Shown here piece by piece: positions 35,021-48,434 of a DNA stretch of 64,000 bases (position 1 is its first letter; every line of letters begins with the position of its first letter). The translations under genes were made by a program, and so were the position numbers. The notes beneath the pieces are model-generated. The model searched no databases. It saw nothing but the letters and a program-made list of their open reading frames with translations, and was not told where the DNA came from. This DNA comes from Malaya genurostris (taxonomy: Eukaryota; Arthropoda; Insecta; Diptera; Culicidae), in assembly GCF_030247185.1 (NCBI RefSeq), contig NC_080572.1:179704866-179768865 (forward strand), given 5' to 3'.

Positions 35021-37259
35021 AAAAGAAATAAAACCAGAACTAGAAATGACTCGAAAAGTTCATTTTGAGCGAGCTCTTAAACAATTCATATTGTTGTCCA
35101 CATACACCGAAAGAAAACACGCCTAATGCAGAACTTTTCTTCATTAACCAACGAAAAAAAGGTTTGAAATTATGACTGATAAAATGAAAATAATGAAATC
35201 CAAAAACTGGCGTTATAAGCTTTCAGAGACAGCTATAAATCCGTCCGCAACCTTTTCCAATCCGGGGAAACCGTTCTGCCAACTTAACAACTGTGGATGT
35301 TATGATCAGTGCGATAAAATTACATTTTCAATCGAATAATATAAGATGAAAATGAAATTTATGGCCACTTACCGTCGGCATATTCCTACTAACTCATTCG
35401 ACTTTTGCTGCCATTTTCAAGTGAAGCTCCCAGAATTTATCGTCAGTCGAATAATCGTACCTAGTCAATTGAAGTTTTGCTTGCTCGCTTTCAAGTACCA
35501 AATAGTCTATCTGCTTCATTGTCTTCGCTGTTGGTAGTAAGCAAGTTCAAATGAACAGAATTATAAATGGAGTAAATTATTAAAAATAAAAACTGAAGGA
35601 GGAAACTATTAATTTATGTATGTATAATCTGTAAATGCTATTTCAGCTATCTAATTTGTCTTTCATCTACTATCTTGAATCAATTCGAATGTTTACATGA
35701 ACCTCATTTGAAGGCCGCTCTCACACTATTGAAAGAGATATTTTATTACTTCAAGAAATCAACTGACGGTGGTTAAACTGAGCTTCGGTTGGGAGAGAAA
35801 CGAGCGAAGAACTGAATGCTACCCGTTCGGTACGTCAGGGAATGTTGTGTGTGGCAGAGTGTGAAGTTTACTGCAGTAGAGTAATCGTCAATGTGTTCCA
35901 CATTCAGTTTCAATTGAATTGAATGAAGTTTTACTGCACTGGTTATGATACACAACGCGGAAGACTTTCCGCTAGAAAAGAACTTAGTATTTGATCTGAC
36001 TGTGCACGATCGGTTGAGTTCACATTTTAGTTGATTTTCTGTGATCCAATTTCGCACTCAAAAACTTCATTCCTCTACCAGTCGATAACACTTTATTTCT
36101 CCGGTTGAGCAATGATATGTGAGGTTCCTTATGAAATCGGAGATCTTCACAGTCACTGAAGGCACAGATTGTTCGTTTTTGTTGAGAACATTTGGTTGTA
36201 CTGGAGGGGAGTCTTTTTTCTTTTATTCACTACCTTTCTAGAAATGTTGAAGTTTAATAGAACGTTTTGAATATTTCGGATTGTGAAGCAACAGAATTAT
36301 GGTATTAGTGGTAAATAAAACTGTTTTAATAGCGCGTTTACGGTTATGATTACATATTACTTTTAAATATTCACATAATATAATCGGAATCAATATACAG
36401 ACACAAAGCATAGACCTTCACTAACAAAAACGAATGATAAAACAAAACTTCAATCACGAACGTGGGTAGAATATTTCCAGAAGCAAAATGCTTTAATCAA
36501 TAATATATACTTTTCTTCATAAATTATCAGTTAAATATATAAAATAAAAGACATATATGTTCACTACAATAATACACTGATGTATACGTAAAAGAATACT
36601 AGTAAACGTGTTACTGTCATATCGTAGTAAACCTTAAAATAAAGCTTTCTTCTCGAGTAACTGTAGTTTAAACACAGCTATTTAGGTGTTTATTCGTTAT
36701 AAGGAAATTAGTTCAAAATAATGGCTTCGCGCTGGACTTACATAGACGTAATGCTTGCAGTTTTATCTTTAAATTTATCAATGTATTTTATGTCGCTTTC
36801 CTTCCTTACATGGTAGCACATTCTACATACCAGCACTACTATTGGCTAGTAACAAAGGATTTACAATATTCACTAGTTGTAGTAGCATTCCGTACATAGT
36901 TTAATGTTTTTATAAATTAGATTTTCGGTGTCACTTAAAAGTATTCGAAAAATCATTTGATCAATCAATCAAAGAACTGATCAAAGCGACAATAATTAAT
37001 TAGATCTTAGTATATATTCTCTATTTGCTTACATTGCAATTTTAAAGGTACACTCAATACACACAATTGTATCAGTTTCAGCGATAAAATACCAGGGTGC
37101 ATGAAGCATCGTATTTTTCTAGCATAGAATTCTAGTCTTTTAAAACATGTCACTTAACAAACAGTATAGCAAAAATGTATGTTTGATTCTAGCAGAGATT
37201 TGTACAAAACAGACCACGCGGAGGTGAACTAGGCAGACAGGCCAGATAGTTGTTTCATT
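35021..37259. other. Downstream region of the Rho GEF gene
   Basis: The part next to 37259 should be the 3' UTR of the Rho GEF (minus strand). A candidate AATAAA on that strand lies at 36689-36694. No other gene or classifiable element is seen. Confidence 0.4.
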
Positions 37260-40200
37260 TTAAAGGTGAACGGTGATCGTGTCGGAGGCGTTCGCGGTGC
37301 TGGGAGAATGATTGTTGTCGGGAGTGGTGGTGGTGTTGCTGCTGGAGGTTGTAGTATCACTGCATTGTCTTTCGACTGGTTGGTTGAGAGATTTTTCCTC
37401 TGCAGTTTTGTTGTGTTCCTGATTGGTGGATGCTATGCTGTGTGATTTCCGAAGCAAGGCGTGTTGCTTCTGCTGAGGCCAAAGCGGATTCTCCAGAGCC
37501 TCGTCGGGACTTAGTGAAATATCGGCTATGATGCCACTTTCTGCAAACAACCTTGATCAGTTTCAGGATTTTACCCACAAAGCCAGAACTACCTACCCAT
37601 TGAACATTGGCTCACGAGCGTGGTCGATCGTTGATGTTTCTTAAAGTTAGTCTTCAGAGGCGCTGGAGCTGTTGAATCGGTGATGCTGAGGGTGAGACGT
37701 TTGCAGGTGGTGATGCTTGCGGTTGTGCTATTTCCGCTGGAACTGCTGGTACTACAGCCGGATGACACTGCCGAGCTACTACCGACACCGCTTCCAATGG
37801 TGGCCGTGCCTTCGCAGCCACTTGCCGTCGAGCTAGTGCCAGTACTTACCACCGAGCTTCCGGACGATGAGCTGCTGACCGAAATGATCGATTGGGGTCT
37901 TTTCGAACTTTTCGACTCGGGCAACGTTCCGATGAAGGAGTTGCGCAGTTTGGGAGCTGTCGAAAAACCATCTGTTTAGGAGTCACCGTGCGGTTGGCCA
38001 TTTCAATACTACTTACTCTTCCCGAACAGCGAAATACTGATGGAACGATCGTTAATCTGATCCTGGCTGGGACGGATGTCCAAGCACGGCTTACTACCGA
38101 TACCCATTGAAGACATTTCGGCTAAGCGAACTTCCCGGTTTCGTTTCGCCTGCTTCCAGAGCAGTTTTGAGACTTCGTCGGTCCAGGCATTCTTGATATC
38201 TTCGCTCATGGTCTGCAGTGTCCAGGTGTCACCTGGTTTTCGTTTCCGGAACCATATCTCAAATTTGTACGGTGAATCTCCGACATGGGCCGTCAGTCCA
38301 ATGTCGGACGTTTTGATGCTGTTCTTATAGATGTAAATGTCTAAATTCTGAAAAGTAATTGTCGATTTTAGCTACCATCACGTCGGAGCCGGAGATATTT
38401 GAATTTAATTACCTTTCGATCGGGGAATCGTCGTGCTTTGCTGAAAAGAACCAATTCTTCGAAGAGAAATACTTGCCGTAGAGATTTCTTCCCGGCTTTA
38501 CCTTCCCACACGAGAAATTCATTCTGCCGTAACAGACGGCCTTGTTCCTTCACATTGACATCGCAATCCCGCAGGGAATCCATGGCTAACAGATCATTAC
38601 CGTGCCGTAGCTGAAAACGAACCATTTCTTCTGCCTTTTGTAACTGCTCCAGATCTTCCAGAATTTCGGGGTTGGCAGTATTCTGGAAGCAAAATTGTCA
38701 GAAAATTCCCAATCTAGATTGCACACAGAAAATCAATCCTACCTGAGCGGGAGCGCAGGCTTTCATCAGCTGCTGCAGCAGTAGTGCATATTTTCCCATT
38801 CGTTGGACCGGTTTCAACAGATATGATGCTAGATCCATTTTGTCGTTCAACTCCAACTGTTTCGTTTTGAAAAAATGAGTTCCATTCTCACTCATCAGAG
38901 AATCACTCTTTGGTTTATTTTTGTTGTACAACGCGTACAGGTAAAACTTGGACTCATGGCGAAGGAACGCGCTACCAACCTTGATCGGGTGATGTTCGCA
39001 GCTGTTGATGTGAAAAACAACTCGACAATTAATCATCCACGATCGGAATCATCTTTACGACATCGAATACTTACTTTTCCAATTCGCCCAAAAAGTGCTG
39101 CTGATGAAACTCGCATATTCGTTCGATGTTACCGAAAATGACGTTTCGTTGGCCTCGCAAAGCTTGCGGTATGTCCTCGCGTAGAAGTTCTTGCATGTAA
39201 TTTTCGATTACGTACTGCAGCGATCGCACGTAGTCGCGTTCTGTTCCAATCATCTCTCGCATGATCAATAGAAGCGTTCTGAAAGTAGCAGGATATTTTC
39301 AGTTTGAAAGAATAACTCTCCATTCGAAACAATCGATGTTGGTACTTACTTTTGCGTCTTCTGGTCAAAAATGTTGTTCTCTTCGTAATCCAGTTGCAAG
39401 TTCGACGCGTGACAATACAGATGGGCATTGGCCTGGAGCGGTATTTGTAGATCTAGAGAAGGCTTTGACATCCCTTCAAAGCAGTCCTCGTCTAAGTCAT
39501 CACCGTTGGCACTAATCGAAATGGAAATAATGTCGTCATTAGTGAACATGTTTTTTTCTTCCGTTTGTGACAGATTCGCTTTCACCCACCATTCATTCTT
39601 CGGATCATTGAGACTCTGGCAGGAACAAGTCCGTTCGAGTTTCTCATTGCCCTCACAACGATCGCACCCACCAAGACCGGAATCGGCCATTTTGGATTGC
39701 TCTTCCTCGTCATCATCGTGGTGATGTCGATGAATGTGAACATGGTCCGTCTTGCAGCCCGATCCGTTCGACTCGATCAACGTCGAAACGCATCCTTGCA
39801 CTGCCGGACGTTGTCCAAACTTTCCCTTCTCTGGCGTACTGGTGGCGGTGATCGTATCATCGGATAAACTTATATCTAAACTGATGTTATCACTGGTACT
39901 GGTAGTGTTGGTATCTCTGTTGTTGTTCATGGCTTGCAGCAGCTTTCTGCATTGATCTGTCAGCGGAGCAACGTCGACCTTTTCGGTTAGTTTGATCATT
40001 TCCGTCTGGGCACTGCCGTCCAAGGACTGCGCACCGAGTAAAGAATGCAATCGAGCGGCCCCTTCCAGACGTTCGCGGGTTCGCTCCAGTCGGTCCTTGT
40101 GCTGTTCGAGACAATCTTTCAACATCTTCAGTGTGTCTTTGAGAATCTCTAGCTCTGCGGAGGCGTCGTACAGATCCTTTCCCTTGGTTATGTGCTTCAT

Positions 40201-43200
40201 CGAAATGAAGTAAAACTTTTCAAATTCCTGACTAATTTCTTTGACGCGATCGGCGCTCTCCATTGCGGATGACTCATTGTAGCTCTGCAGGGATTGGCTG
40301 CCATCGTTCCGAATCCACGAGATTACCTGGTAACGAATTGAAAAACGTGAACTTCATGGAAACTGAATGCTTTCGCTGCATTATTTGTTAAATTATTTAC
40401 ACAATGTGTTGATTATTCAAATAACCCAAACCACATTAGTACAGTTTCCTATGCTTCAACTTCGTGCTGTAGCTGTATAAAGAAATAGAATGCATGATTA
40501 CCTTTGACATTTATGCGAATTCACCATAAAATATTTTCATAACTGAAAATGTACATTTTGAGACTATTATGCTTCCTATGTTATGCATCCTAAAACTTTT
40601 CAGAATTGCAGACACAATTTTTAGTCATGTCGATATTAAAGTTGGTTGGTATAAAATTGGTTATTTAAGGCTGACTAAAAGTAAATTGGTACGCCCCTCG
40701 CACTCCGCTTCTCGCACTTCTGTAGTGTTGAGTATCAAAAATATTTCTCTTCGGTTAGTTTACACTTCTATAAAATACAACTGGTGCAAGTTTGATCAAA
40801 GTAGTCGACGGTGTTTAGAAATATTCACGCTCTTTGAACATAACTCATGGTTTGAGTTGCGATTACTCAAATTCATAAACTGGAACAATATGTCAAAATT
40901 TGAGTATGGATTTGAGTAGAGTAAACTCATTGTCATTCGCATTATTAGCGTTGAGTTTTTAAACATTTGAGTGAAAAAAATACTTCTTGCAGTTCAGAGC
41001 GTTTTCATTCTCGGAATATTCTTATAGAAATAAAGAATGCAAGAATATGTCGTTTTCCATTGCCGTTTTTAGATCCGGGTTTGAAAACATGAATCAACGT
41101 CAATCATCGATGTTTTGTGGTTTCAATTATGCTTAGTGAAAAGCCCAACATAAGGGTATCAAAATAATTCAATTTTGATTCCAAACCTTTCAAAAGGAAA
41201 CGGTTTTGAATCACTGTTTTGCGCATTCAAAAGAAAGAAGAATAACTTTGTATATAAAAATAACAAAGAAAAGTTGAACTTACTCAAATTTTGAACAAAA
41301 TATTTTTTTCTAATTTTGAGTAAAAATTACACAAGTTTTGACAATTTTGTCCCTTAACTCAAAAATGCGTAGATAGGTAACTCAAGTTTAGAATACGTGC
41401 ACTTTTTATGAATTTGAGTGATGTGTCACTCAATTTTGAGTTATGGGTGTTGTCAAATGGAACTCGATAAATAATAAAGATACTGTGCATAAGCACCTGG
41501 AAAATCCAATCCAAAAAAATCTGGTCCGATTTTTAAGCTGGTTATAGTGCTGAAGATGTCGAAAACGATAGTTCGTCAAGTGTTCTATAATCCTATCAGA
41601 AAACTCTAGAAAGGAATCGTACACGTCAAACTCGATTTAGGTTTACATCGCGACTGAACTTGGGATGACCCACTACCCAATGAGGTTCTGGAATGGTGTG
41701 TCGCCAACAAGATCTGCTTTTGTTCCAAAATGGACCAGATTCTGGACAAGTATAAAGAAAATCAGGAAACAAGTTTATTAAAATGTATAATTTTAGCTCA
41801 CCAATGAAAATGAACATTTTCAGAGAATGTTTCACTTTTTTCCAATCTCCTTTGTAATAAATGTTTATAGTGGCAGCACTGTGTAATTAAAATCACCATC
41901 AAGCCGTTTTTCTTTTTAGTGAAACAAAGTGTAACCAAAAAAGATTTGTTAAATTAGTGTAAACTCGAAAGTGTGTTTAGTTTTACGAGAAGAATGAACT
42001 GTTGTGTTCCACACTGTGGTCACACTAAGCATTTCTATCCAAACTTGACTTTTTCCGGTTTACAAAAGATCCGCTAATACGTCAACAATGGATTCGATTT
42101 TGCGTTCAACATGAGATATTTCGTGTTTTGTCAATTAATTGTTTTTAAGCATTAATATATAATAATAAAATGCCAACACATTTTTCATGTTTATTTCAAA
42201 TCAAAAACCGACGCTAAAAATTTAAATTTAATAAATTGTTTTTTCTTAGCATAAATTTATTAAAAAATCTGTAAATATGGCTACACTGTAGCCGATACGT
42301 TGGTAATTATTCCACAGGGCGAAAATGACGAGAAGGATGATTCGGAAAGAAGAATAAGAAGCCAGGTGTCAGGTCTTGTCTTAGGTGTTTCCAGGATTGC
42401 TTAATGGCAAAGCATTTCCACGAGCTCCAGAAAGTTGACATACTCGAGTCCGGCCTGAGTGGGATACTATTTTACATTCATCTATCGTTTGCAACATACA
42501 TAAACATTAGCATTCAACCTGCTTCTCGTTGGATTGATATGCAATTCAAACTAATTTGATAATGATAATAATAGAATCATTTATAAACGGTGTTTGGCAC
42601 GTGTGTGATTGAAAACATAGATCATATCTCAAATATATATCAAAACCATCGCGAAAAAGCGAAAAAATTAGACATTTCTACGGACTTCTGTGTCAGTACA
42701 TTATTGGTTTTTTGTCGTTCTCTTTGTTAGCCATTTTGTCAGATTATTCAATGGTTTTATTTTTGTTTATAGGAAGAATATAGAAAAAAGATCCCCAGTA
42801 TTAGACAGATCTAAAAATGTCTGTGAGTGTATTGTCTATTCCTATGCTCTTGTTTCTCGGAGGTGGCTGAACTGATTTCAATAATCCTAGTTATACCTTC
42901 TATAAAAGTATCAGTACATAATTGTGATTCAGAGTATTTTCCGTCCAGATTGTCATTAAAATAATGTTCAAAGAGCAATTGAAAATTGTTTGAATTTTTA
43001 TGTGTAATGGAGACTTATGATAACCCATCACTCAATAAGTCATGGGACATCATCATTAGAAAATCCACATGAGGTCTTTCAAAAGACCATGTGTGAAATT
43101 TCGTGGCATTTTGAGAAAAAAGTGACAGCCATTTAAGAGCATGTTCAAGAGTGTTCTAGTTCTAGATGCATAATTTATGTCAGTTTTAAATTTAGAATTT

Positions 43201-46200
43201 ATAACAAAATAAACTGGCAGCCTTAGCAGCGTTTTATCTGTGTTTCAAATATATATAAAAAAAAATAGAACAGTAACGTATACCAGTTTTAAATTTGACA
43301 GTAGAACTGTTCGAATAAATAAAACTAAAACGGCTTGCTGGGGATACGTTTGTTTCAGTTTCAGTTATATTATAGACCACCCATATGAATCTTGCAGCTG
43401 CTGAATTTGCTCTAAGTGAACCTTTTTTTTGTCATTTTCAAAATAATGGATTCAAAATAATTTCTGGGACAAGTGAAACCATTTCTTTGAATGTATTATT
43501 TATAGCAATATGCAATATGAGTTAAATTTAAATTGTAAAGATTCAAGTTGGGTGTTCAGTCACGAGTGTGGACTGTTCAGCTCTATTATAGACATGATTT
43601 GGTTAGTACCATTAAGAAGTCATTTGATTTAAAGCGATTCTGTGATTTTAGGTAGGGAAAATTGTAAACCCATTTGTAATATGTAACTGGGAAAAGGAAC
43701 TTATATACTAACTTACAAACTAATGAAGAGAGCGAATCGATTAAATTCAAGATTGCATCGATTTTTGTCGGAGTTTGCTTATTATATCTTGTTCAGTTTG
43801 GTCAATAATTTATTCATGCAATCGTCGTTTGGTATATAATTTTATTATAAATGGGCGCTGGCAAAGTTGGAGTAAGATTCACTTTTTTATCGAAAAAGCG
43901 ACGAAGCTCATTTCTGGTTGAATGGATACGTCAACAAGCAATATTGCCGCGTCTGAAGTAAAGACCAGCCAGAAGCATTGCAATAGCTACCAATGCATCC
44001 CAAAAATATTACTGTTTGGTGTGGATTATGGGTAGGTGGCATTCTTCCTTTAATATCGACCGATATGTTGGAAAGAGTGTGCTAAAAATGGACCTTGCAC
44101 ATGGGTCATCTGAAGCGGAGCCGCGGCCAACATTTGCATGAAATCATCTTCAAACATTAAATTATATTGATCGTTATGGTGATAATTTGACTTTGCCACT
44201 TGCACACCTCAATCCTGTTGTTCCTGAACGAAATTTCAGTACATTATGACAGCAATAATTGCAGCATGTGGTTCGAAATAGTGGAGCACATGGATCAAGT
44301 AGGCTTAGTAAAATTTGCACACAAATTAGCTTGTTCAGCCGTCTGACAGCCGAGCGTATGCGGGTGGCCAAGCATTGCACAACTTGGTAAGTGTCAAAAT
44401 CTAGCATACATTGAGTGAAAAATTTCCAATTTCACACAAAACAATTTTGTATATTTTTCAACTTACTCTATAGATTTTCCTTGTGCAATATAGCCCAAAA
44501 CTCTCGTCATTCGTTTAACACGGGATCTGGTTGAGATTAACATTTCGTTATTTTGAAAGACTTTTGTTTTGAGACGAAGAAGAATATGCTGACAAAATGG
44601 CTAAACATGTAAGATTCTGTTGATAAGAAAAACCTTTACCGAATATTTGTACATGTTTCCCCTATTATGGTTATTACTTACCTGCTAGATTATTACTAAA
44701 CTCTCGCGATTACTCAATACCATATAAAAGCTAAGAATTACTGAGCAAATTTTGACCCAGTTTATTAACTCAACATGATTTGAGTTGTTCATTAGTTTTG
44801 CTTGGCTTTTCTAATCAAATTGGAATAAGTCGAAACTGAAAACAGACCCTGTCAGTTTCAAAGTAGGTCTAAAATTTGCAAGAGTTTCCAGTATTAGGAC
44901 TTCAATTTTGCTGTCAAGAGTCGTAACTTTTTCAATGATGCAATTACTCTAATGATACTATTTAGAATCCGGAATTTTTCGAAAAAACTCAGTTTTCGTA
45001 CTGAATGAGTAAGCTTTCTTATGTAACAACAAAAAAAACAACAACATCAAAAAACTAGTGTTGAGAGGGGTGTCGAATTATGAACTGCTCCAACCCATCA
45101 AGTAACTCGTCAAATCACCGGATTCGATAACGCTGTCGATATCTCCGGAAAGCTTAGCGCAGATCAAACAGACCCGTTGCCCAAAAACTTTCCCAAAATC
45201 GTGTGGCCTGCGCTCAAATTGGTAATCAAGCGAAAATTTAACACTTTTGATGCAACACACTAGCGCCTTGCTTGTTTGCTTACTGTTGTTTTGTTTTCCG
45301 CTGCTGCCGTTAGGCAGTCATTTGTTTTTTGTAGCAACGACGGAAATTGAAACTTAACCGTGAAAAATTGATCACCTAACACGCATCATTACCTCATTGA
45401 TCTCGTCATCCAGCGCGCGCTGTCGCGTCATTTCTCTGAGTCTTTCTCTCCTTTGCTCGGTCAGCTGTTCCAGTTTGCGGGCTGCCCGATCGACCTCCTG
45501 GTAGATGGTGATCACTTCCCCGAGCCGACCATTTATGAGGTCCTTTTCGCTGCCCCCACTGGTGTTGGCAGTATTTTGCAACAGCTGCTGTTGCGGCTGC
45601 TGCTGTTGGTGATGGTTGTTTCCGTTAAAACTATTGCCCACGAGGCGATTGTTACTATCTAGACTACACATTCTAACTAAATTTTTGGTTTGATTAAGCG
45701 TTTGTTTGTTGTTGATAACGGTTAGTTTGTCCTGAAGTCGTTGTATGGTGTTTGGCCCTTTGCGGCGAAGACTCTGCAGTTCGGAGTCCATCAGGGCACG
45801 GCTGAGGGCCCGGTGCTGGGAGTGCAGTTGCCTTCGCGTCGGCACCAATCCCTGCGTCTCCAGGTTGCGTATGTCGTTCAGTACGGTGACCAACCGTCGG
45901 CCGGTTTCTATACACTGCAACTGCAGTGGTTCCAGGGTACGGAAGAAATCGATCCATTCGCGCTGATCGTGTACGTAGAAACCGCCACACCGAATCGGAA
46001 GGTTGTCGGTACCGATGAAGTTCTTGACCGTCTCATTGTTGAGATACTTGATGTGTACGTTCAGATTGCGGATCAGCTCCTTCGGTGGGTGTTTGTTGTC
46101 GGCTGGATCGTACGAACCGGACACGTAGATCGAACCGAACTTGAGATGGCCGTTCAGAAGCTGCAGTGCACTGTCCAGCGTTTCCAGAAATGTGAGCTGC

Positions 46201-48260
46201 GAACTTTCGGTCAGCAGCAGGTGGATGCAGTATTGTGAGGGGCTGAAATGGAAAGGAATGAAATAGTATTGAAATGAAATTTTTCAACCGAATTTTTTAT
46301 GTCTTTTTACTCGTTCAGAGATTGTCGGAACGACTTCTAACCGGATTGGTGCAACGCAACAATAACGTCCATAAATAAAGTGTCAAAAATAATCACATCT
46401 GCAGGCTATTTGCTTTAGCATATCGACCGATTCTTTCTCTCATTCTAAATTATTCAAAAAAAAAAACACATCCTCATATTATGCGACCGGCATGTGAGCC
46501 AGCATAATAACTGCTTTCTGGTGAATCATGATAAATGATTGGGCTAAATTTTCAATTACATGCCAAGTAGCAACATCCCGCAAGATGATGTTGCGAGAAA
46601 CTGCATTTCGAGCTCAGCTGCAATTACAGATCCCAACCCAAAGACCAGCATTAATTTTCACTTCACTCGACAGAAACGGTATTCGGGTTGGTCCGGAAGA
46701 TAAGAAATTGGTGGAAATTGGTCGCTCGGTCAGCGAACTTAAGTACATTGTGTTGTGGCAGTCGGGTAACTCGATGCCAGTCCCAGCAAAACCAAGGGAG
46801 AATTAAATGTTACAGAAGCTGCCCGGACCTTATGCACACGATTTAGTGAAACTGAAATTATGTTATGAAATTGTTTCTAATAGACAACAGATACAATACA
46901 GTTGTGGCTGAATCCACTATTTAATGCCTGATGGTTGATTGTCTCTTCACACAATTTTCCTTTAAAGGTTCTTTAGGCAATATTGGAAAACCAGCCATTG
47001 CTGAAAACGCCAAAACTTTTGTTCTAGCTGTTGTCAATTGAAAACTTATAAAAAGTGATCTTTTAATTTCGCAGTTCACCTTTTAATCAAACAATATGAT
47101 ACTCAATATATAGAGTGGTTAGTGGAATTAATCGATAATAAAATCAACCAATAGTGGTTATGTCAGCACCGTAGTGAGGGTAAGTCGATTGAGGCGACCG
47201 CCGCGGGCGCCAACATCCAGGGGGCTCTAAAACATGATGGAATTGGTAAAAAATGTTGTACGATTAGTTAATAAAAGCATTAAATTCTTGCGTTTTTTTA
47301 GGGAAAACTATTTAAATTATATTAAGTTTTAGATTAGTATTTTACTGCTACAAACATTTATCATTGATATACATAAAGATGTAATTCTACTGTCATTTAG
47401 AATACAGAACCGCCATTCAGCGCCGACCGTAACCGTTATTTTTCATGCCCATGAGACGCTCTCTTCTCGATTGTGGATGTACATTTGGACCTACCAAGGA
47501 GCAAATTCTCAGAGAGCAAACCTATTCACCTCTTGAAGAGCAAAAATAAGATTTTCTAAAAGCCATTGGGAAGGTTCCCCTTACTCTCTCAAAGGGATTA
47601 CCATTCCCGAGAGTTAGCATTAGGGTGATCCAAATTTATATAAATACAGGCAGATTCTGTACTACAATTCCCTGCACCGATATCGCACGTTTTGACGTAG
47701 GACTGCTCTTTGATCTATTTAGGAAGGCGAATTCAAAATAGTCGCAAATCGCATTGATTCGAGTAGATATAACTATATATTTTTTGAGATAGTTGGTGGT
47801 CCAAACTGTAATAAATAACGTAATAACCAAGCCGTACTCATAGCTTCCCCTAACAGAGACGACAATTTCGTTTACAATAAATCTCATTGCAATTCGCATA
47901 GAATGGACGCGACTATTTAAACTGAGCCTCTTCACACAATCGAAATTAGTATGAATCGACTTGCATTCTGTACGTTTCATTTATGTCGTGAAAATGGATT
48001 TTATGCTCATCAGCTTTATGTAGATTTTTAGGGTCGTCAAATGGTGAGATAACTAAGTCCTCACAAGTTCCTATCTCATGCCTCCCCGTGTGTCTAAGAT
48101 GACATTTGGTCAATAGAACGGCGTCGACTGGGTGCTATCGCCTTCTGCGTTAGTAGCAGAATGAGAGAGTGCGAATTGACTCATAAGTTAAAGCCCATCC
48201 TAAAGTGCAATGTTTATCATAGTATATTACAACATATGATTCTGTTGTTTATTAAATCAT

Positions 48261-48301
<41 letters not shown>

Positions 48302-48317
48302 ATTTTTATTATTGTTA

Positions 48318-48358
<41 letters not shown>

Positions 48359-48374
48359 ATTTTTATTATTGTTA

Positions 48375-48434
<60 letters not shown>

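Noticed and set aside
37680..37979. 99-codon open frame on the plus strand
   Set aside because: It is antisense to the Ser/Thr-rich tail exon of the Rho GEF.
45078..45260. 60-codon minus-strand frame with a Cys pair (CLICAKLSGD)
   Set aside because: It looks coding-like but has no partner exons and no family I can name, so it is left unannotated.
45741..46238. 165-codon open frame on the plus strand
   Set aside because: It is the antisense shadow of the CRAL-TRIO/spectrin exon at 45393-46242, which has splice sites in phase with its neighbours.
46528..46806. 92-codon open frame in the Rho GEF intron
   Set aside because: No recognisable domain and no supporting splice signals; this length is expected by chance in a window of this size.
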